In this document: one piece after another, positions 6,565 to 9,933 of the stretch
Layout of the letters: every line of letters starts with the position of its first letter
Position numbering within the stretch: the stretch's first letter is position 1
The notes under the pieces: generated by a model
Databases searched by the model: none
Told to the model about the DNA's origin: nothing
The model's input: only the letters and a program-made list of their open reading frames with translations
Translations under genes and position numbers: made by a program
Assembly: GCA_045597045.1 (NCBI GenBank)
Contig: JAZODN010000069.1
Span: 1 to 9,933 of the forward strand
Reading direction: 5' to 3'
Origin: SIG588 sp045597045
Lineage (GTDB): Bacteria > Bacillota > Clostridia > Oscillospirales > Acutalibacteraceae
DNA: 9,933 nucleotides

Positions 6565-7677
6565 ATGAACAAAAATACGACCGTTGCCGAAAGCAACGCA
6601 GTGATTAACGAAGCCGCCGCTTCCTTCGAAGGGGCGGAAAACGACGAAGATTATATTCTGGTCGTTAAAAATTTGAAGAAATACTTCCCCATCAAATCCA
6701 GCTTTTTGAAGTTGACTGTCAGCAACGTCAAAGCGGTGGACGGCATTTCGTTTAAGATTCGCCGCGGCACTACTATGGGTCTGGTGGGTGAATCCGGCTG
6801 CGGTAAGTCCACCGTCGGCCGCACCATTCTGCGTCTGCAGGACAAGACCTCCGGCGAAGTGTATTTCAACGGTAAAGAGGTCTTTTCGCTCAGCCGTGCG
6901 GAACTGAAGAAGCTGCGTTCACAAATGCAGATCACATTCCAGGATCCGTATTCCAGCTTGTCGCCCCGTCTGCCTGTCGGTGAGATCATCGGCGAAGCGG
7001 TGCGCGAGCACGGCATTGTCCCCCCCGAAGAGCACGACGATTATATCTCGCGTATTATGCGTGCTTGCGGTCTGCAGGAATATCACAAGGACCGCTATCC
7101 CCACGAGTTTTCGGGTGGTCAGCGTCAGCGCATCTGCATTGCACGCGCACTGGCACTGAACCCCGAGTTCATTCTGTGTGACGAGCCGGTCTCCGCATTG
7201 GACGTGGCCACTAAGGCACAGATCATCAACCTGCTGCGTGAATTGCAGAAGGATTTCGGCTTCACCTATCTGTTCATCTCGCACGACCTCTCGGTTGTGG
7301 AACACATTTCGGATACGGTCGGTGTTATGTATCTCGGTAATTTGATCGAGTATGCTCCCACCGAAAAGATTTTTGAAAATCCGCTGAACCCCTATACCAA
7401 ATCGCTGTTCAGTGCCATTCCCGTTCCGGATCCCGATTTCAAGATGGACCGTATTCCGCTGGAAGGCAGCATTCCCTCCCCTGCCAATCCGCCCAAGGGG
7501 TGCAAATTCCACACCCGTTGCCGTGAGTGCATGGAGGTCTGCCACTACGTCACACCCGACTTTGTGGAAATCGAACCCGAACACTTCTGTGCTTGCCACC
7601 TGTATAACACCCCCGAACGGATGGCCGAGCTGGAAAAATATGCCGCCGAACTGAAAGCGGCAGAGAAAAAGGCGTAA
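6565..7677 (+). CDS. oppF: Peptide ABC transporter ATPase OppF
   Basis: This is the second ATPase of the importer, 370 residues; the ATG has AAGGAG (6549-6554) 10 bases upstream. All motifs are intact: Walker A GESGCGKS (75-82), Q-loop TFQDPYSSLSPR (Gln 125), signature FSGGQRQR (182-189), Walker B FILCDEP (202-208), D-loop ALD and switch His 240 in FISHDLSVV. The long stretch after the Q-loop and the sequence SLSPRLPVG are typical of OppF/DppF rather than OppD. The C-terminal oligopeptide domain has cysteines 313, 319, 322 and 326 in the same spacing as OppD, plus 342 and 344, consistent with an iron-sulphur cluster. The first 28 residues are an acidic extension, and the last 25 are a charged helix rich in Ala, Glu and Lys. 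OppF normally pairs with OppD, so the state of oppD decides whether the complex works. Stop TAA, 3 bases before the next gene. Confidence 0.95.
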   Translation: MNKNTTVAESNAVINEAAASFEGAENDEDYILVVKNLKKYFPIKSSFLKLTVSNVKAVDGISFKIRRGTTMGLVGESGCGKSTVGRTILRLQDKTSGEVYFNGKEVFSLSRAELKKLRSQMQITFQDPYSSLSPRLPVGEIIGEAVREHGIVPPEEHDDYISRIMRACGLQEYHKDRYPHEFSGGQRQRICIARALALNPEFILCDEPVSALDVATKAQIINLLRELQKDFGFTYLFISHDLSVVEHISDTVGVMYLGNLIEYAPTEKIFENPLNPYTKSLFSAIPVPDPDFKMDRIPLEGSIPSPANPPKGCKFHTRCRECMEVCHYVTPDFVEIEPEHFCACHLYNTPERMAELEKYAAELKAAEKKA

Positions 7678-7680
7678 CGC

Positions 7681-7941
7681 ATGAAAAAGAAACCGACACT
7701 TCCCGATTACGATGACGGTCGCACCATCGCTCCCATGAACGTGGAGGGGATGCCGTGGTTCGTCAACGAAACCGACACATCCGAATCCCCAAACAGTGAC
7801 CAACAGCCCTTGCAGCTCACCCGTCGTGAGATGGGCATGCTGCTTGGCGGTGTGGTGCTGGCGGTGCTCGCTGTGGGCGCGGTCTTTCTGGTGGGCTACT
7901 TCTTATTCATTCTGTTTTGCACCAATGTGTGGTTTGCCTGA
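7681..7941 (+). CDS. Small single-pass membrane protein, function unknown
   Basis: An 86-residue protein starts at ATG 7681, three bases after the oppF stop, with AAAAAGG (7666-7672) as a possible ribosome binding site inside the end of oppF. The N-terminal half (1-50) is hydrophilic and carries the stretch PDYDDGRTIAPMNVEGMPWF (8-27), which resembles the conserved head of small uncharacterised clostridial membrane proteins; this resemblance is from memory and has not been searched. Residues about 52-80 form one long hydrophobic helix ending in Phe and Cys, preceded by RRE (48-50), so the N-terminus is probably cytoplasmic. It is co-transcribed with oppF and the terminator follows at once, so it belongs to the operon by position. 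A link to the transporter is possible but not shown. Stop TGA. Confidence 0.75.
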   Translation: MKKKPTLPDYDDGRTIAPMNVEGMPWFVNETDTSESPNSDQQPLQLTRREMGMLLGGVVLAVLAVGAVFLVGYFLFILFCTNVWFA

Positions 7942-7946
7942 AAATC

Positions 7947-7980
7947 GGCCTATGTGGGTTTCTCCGCATAGGCCTTTTCT
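7947..7980 (+). terminator. Intrinsic terminator closing the opp operon
   Basis: GGCCTATGTGG (7947-7957) pairs with CCGCATAGGCC (7964-7974) over 11 bp with one G·T wobble and a 6-base loop. TTTTCT follows at once, and an A-run (7941-7944) precedes. It starts 5 bases after the stop of the small membrane protein gene. Confidence 0.88.
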
Positions 7981-7999
7981 GTTTGTTCCTATACTGTCA

Positions 8000-8005
8000 A
8001 GGAGG
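8000..8005 (+). promoter_or_regulatory. Ribosome binding site that decides the M3 peptidase start
   Basis: AGGAGG sits 8 bases before the ATG at 8014 but only 2 bases before the in-frame ATG at 8008. The later ATG is therefore the likely start. Confidence 0.75.
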
Positions 8006-8013
8006 CAATGACA

Positions 8014-9693
8014 ATGAAAGTTTCCGAACTCCCCTATTCCCGTTACACCATTGAAGAAGCACGCGAAGCGTTTGCGCGCTTCGAAGCGGCAATGGATGCG
8101 GCCACCGATGCCGAATCCGTGATTACCGCGCGCGGCATCTTCATGGAGATTCTGTGTGAATATGTCACCGCGGCCGCGTTGGCCAACTGCCGTTTTACAC
8201 TGAACACCCGTGACACATACTATCAGGGGGAGATGGCGTATTACGATGAATGCGGCCCCCTCTTTTCCGAGTTGCAGGTGCAGTATGCCACTCGCATGCT
8301 CGCCTCTCCCTTCCGCCCGGCATTGGAAGAGGCGCTCGGCACTCAGTTGTTCCGTCGCTTCGAATGTGCCACGCGTGCCTTCTCTCCGGCAATCACCGCC
8401 GAAGTGCAGGAAGAAAATGCACTGGTGACCGAATATTCCAAATTCATGTCTGAAATGGTGTTCACCTACGACGGCGAAGAGATGCCGCTTTCGCTGTTGC
8501 GCGGCAAGTTGGAAGACGCCGACCGCGACGTGCGCCGCAAAGCCGCCGAAGCCATTGGCCGCGGTTTGGGTGTGCACGCGGAAGAACTGGACACGTTCTA
8601 TGATACATTGGTCAAACTGCGCGACAAACAGGCGAAGAAAATGGGGTATAAAAACTTCATTGAACTCGGCTACTACCGCATGGATCGCACCGACTACACC
8701 GCCGATATGGTGGCCAAATTCCGCCAAAACGTGCGCGAATCACTGGTACCTTGCGTGAAGCAGGTAAAGGATGCGATTGCCGCCGACATGGGTTACGACC
8801 GCATGATGTTTTATGATGATCAGATTTATGCGGCAGGCGAAACACCGAAGCCCGTGGTAGATGCCGAAGAGATCTTTCGCCGCGCGGTGGCGATGTATGA
8901 CGATATGCACGAGACTACCGGTGCGTTTATGCGTCGCATGATGGAAGCCGAAGCGTTTGACTATCAGTCGCGTGATGGAAAATGGGGCGGCGGCTACTGC
9001 ACCTGCTTCCCGAAATATGACCAGCCGTTTATTTTGGCCAACTTTAACGGCGGCAGCGGTGACGTGGACGTGATCACCCACGAATTCGGTCACGCGCTCG
9101 CTTCCTCGTGCATCGCACGGTACGGCGATTGGGAATTGAACGTCGGCTCGATGGAAACGGCGGAGTGTCACTCCATGAGCATGGAATTCTTCGCGTGGAA
9201 ATACACGGAGCAATTCTTCGGCGATATGGCCAACGCCTATCGTAAAAAGCATCTGCTGGATTCCCTTTCCTTTATCCCCTACGGTGTGATCGTGGATGAA
9301 TACCAGCACATTGTGTATGAAAATCCCGACATGACCCCTGCCGAGCGCAAAGCGGCGTATCGCGCGCTCGAAGCCACTTACCGCCCCTACCTCTCCTTCG
9401 ACGGTATCCCCTATTTGGAGGAGGGCACGCGCTGGCAGTATCAAATGCACATTTATGAAAGCCCGTTTTATTATATCGACTATTGTTTGGCACAGACGGT
9501 GGCGATTCACTTCCTGCTGCTTTCGCTGGAGGATTATCAGGGCGCTTTCCATAAATATCTGAACCTGGTACGCCAAGGCGGCACCAAACCGTTCAGCGCA
9601 TTGGTCAAGGAAGCCGGCATCCCCTCGCCCTTTGAAGACGGCGCCCTGGCTGAAATGAGCCGCCGTGCACTGGCGCTTTTGGAAACCCTGTAA
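8014..9693 (+). CDS. M3-family zinc oligoendopeptidase
   Basis: A cytosolic metallopeptidase of 559 residues with no signal peptide. The zinc motif HEFGH is at 356-360, and the third ligand is Glu 384 in TAECHSMSMEFF, the standard M3 arrangement. Other family landmarks are KWGGGYCTCFPKYDQPFIL (about 323-341) and the C-terminal HIYESPFYYIDY (479-490), whose His and Tyr residues help stabilise the transition state in M3 enzymes. The N-terminal 200 residues are the helical part that covers the cleft. At about 560 residues it fits the shorter M3 oligoendopeptidases related to, but distinct from, PepF, so I give no symbol. It would cut short peptides to smaller ones, which matches the importer upstream. 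The opp terminator separates it from that operon, so it is probably transcribed separately or by read-through; I see no convincing promoter in the 66-base gap. Stop TAA. Confidence 0.93.
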   Translation: MKVSELPYSRYTIEEAREAFARFEAAMDAATDAESVITARGIFMEILCEYVTAAALANCRFTLNTRDTYYQGEMAYYDECGPLFSELQVQYATRMLASPFRPALEEALGTQLFRRFECATRAFSPAITAEVQEENALVTEYSKFMSEMVFTYDGEEMPLSLLRGKLEDADRDVRRKAAEAIGRGLGVHAEELDTFYDTLVKLRDKQAKKMGYKNFIELGYYRMDRTDYTADMVAKFRQNVRESLVPCVKQVKDAIAADMGYDRMMFYDDQIYAAGETPKPVVDAEEIFRRAVAMYDDMHETTGAFMRRMMEAEAFDYQSRDGKWGGGYCTCFPKYDQPFILANFNGGSGDVDVITHEFGHALASSCIARYGDWELNVGSMETAECHSMSMEFFAWKYTEQFFGDMANAYRKKHLLDSLSFIPYGVIVDEYQHIVYENPDMTPAERKAAYRALEATYRPYLSFDGIPYLEEGTRWQYQMHIYESPFYYIDYCLAQTVAIHFLLLSLEDYQGAFHKYLNLVRQGGTKPFSALVKEAGIPSPFEDGALAEMSRRALALLETL

Positions 9694-9699
9694 GCACAC

Positions 9700-9933
9700 A
9701 TGAAACGTATACTTACATGGGGCGACATCCTCATTGTTGCGGCGATTCTGTTGGCAGCACTCACCGTCTTCTTGCTCTTTCTCCCTTCCGAAAACGATGC
9801 GACACCCGTTGCTGAGGTGTATTTGGACGGCCGTTTGACAGACACGTTGCCGCTTGATACCGACGTGGAAATCACCTATACCGGCGACTATCACAACACC
9901 GTTACGGTGCGCGACGGCAAAGTGGCGGTAACC
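9700..9933 (+). CDS. NusG-domain-II-like membrane-anchored protein, 3'-truncated
   Basis: The frame opens at ATG 9700, 6 bases after the peptidase stop, and runs off the window; 78 codons are visible. Residues 1-8 are a short basic head (MKRILTWGD), and 9-29 are one hydrophobic helix acting as signal anchor. An extracytoplasmic stretch follows: VAEVYLDGRLTDTLPLDTDV and then YHNTVTVRDGKVAV. The order of helix, V-x-x-DG-x-L, LPL and N-x-V-x-V-x-DGKV matches small clostridial proteins annotated as NusG domain II-containing, which continue with a Cys-containing ADCP-type motif that would lie beyond this edge. Function is unknown; in related genomes they often sit near quinone or flavin/Rnf-type genes, which cannot be checked here. 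There is no clear Shine-Dalgarno sequence, so translation may be coupled to the peptidase. Confidence 0.75.
   Translation, partial: MKRILTWGDILIVAAILLAALTVFLLFLPSENDATPVAEVYLDGRLTDTLPLDTDVEITYTGDYHNTVTVRDGKVAVT

Noticed and set aside
4974..6596. Long open frame of 540 codons on the minus strand, across the oppC-oppD region
   Set aside because: Same compositional artefact. It spans gene boundaries and ribosome binding sites of the sense operon and has no family features.
7990..7995. TATACT as a -10 promoter box before the M3 peptidase
   Set aside because: Transcription would start at about 8002, inside the ribosome binding site, and the bases 17-18 upstream fall in the terminator stem and do not resemble TTGACA.
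9835..9840. TTGACA as a -35 promoter box
   Set aside because: It lies inside the NusG-II-like coding frame, and the hexamer 17 bases on (TACCGA) is a poor -10.
8740..9894. Open frame of 384 codons on the minus strand, opposite the M3 peptidase
   Set aside because: Antisense shadow of conserved peptidase codons, including the zinc site, and no ribosome binding site or motif is visible.

Overview
The window is 9.9 kb of gene-dense DNA with every supported gene on the + strand. It looks like a mid-GC, low-redundancy chromosome of an anaerobic Firmicute, most likely a gut or rumen member of the Clostridia (Oscillospiraceae/Ruminococcaceae type). The basis is strong AGGAGG ribosome binding sites, intrinsic terminators with T-tracts, the layout of the peptide-transport operon, and the partial NusG-domain-II-like gene at the right edge. 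The taxonomic call is inference, because no rRNA or marker gene is present.

Positions 1-7941 hold a peptide (Opp/Dpp-type) ABC importer locus in the order oppA (5' truncated by the window edge), oppB, oppC, oppD, oppF, then a small single-pass membrane protein gene 3 bases after oppF. OppA would capture peptides outside the cell, OppB and OppC would form the channel, and OppD and OppF would be the paired ATPases. A perfect hairpin terminator follows oppA, as expected where the binding protein is needed in excess over the membrane complex. The 232-base oppA-oppB gap contains two more possible hairpins. A second terminator closes the operon after the small membrane protein gene.

Positions 8014-9693 encode a cytosolic M3-family zinc oligopeptidase, a logical downstream partner that would cut imported peptides. 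It is followed after 6 bases by the start of a membrane-anchored NusG-domain-II-like protein that runs off the right edge.

Three things depart from a textbook opp operon. First, oppD is interrupted by a single in-frame TAG codon (5769-5771) between its Walker A and Q-loop, with no frameshift and all motifs intact on both sides. Second, OppC is about twice the usual length because roughly 365 residues are inserted in the loop after its first membrane helix, and this insert is built from five degenerate tandem repeats. Third, OppA also carries an extra acidic segment of about 125 residues. The two insertions may form a shared extracytoplasmic structure. No mobile element, CRISPR array, tRNA or rRNA was seen.
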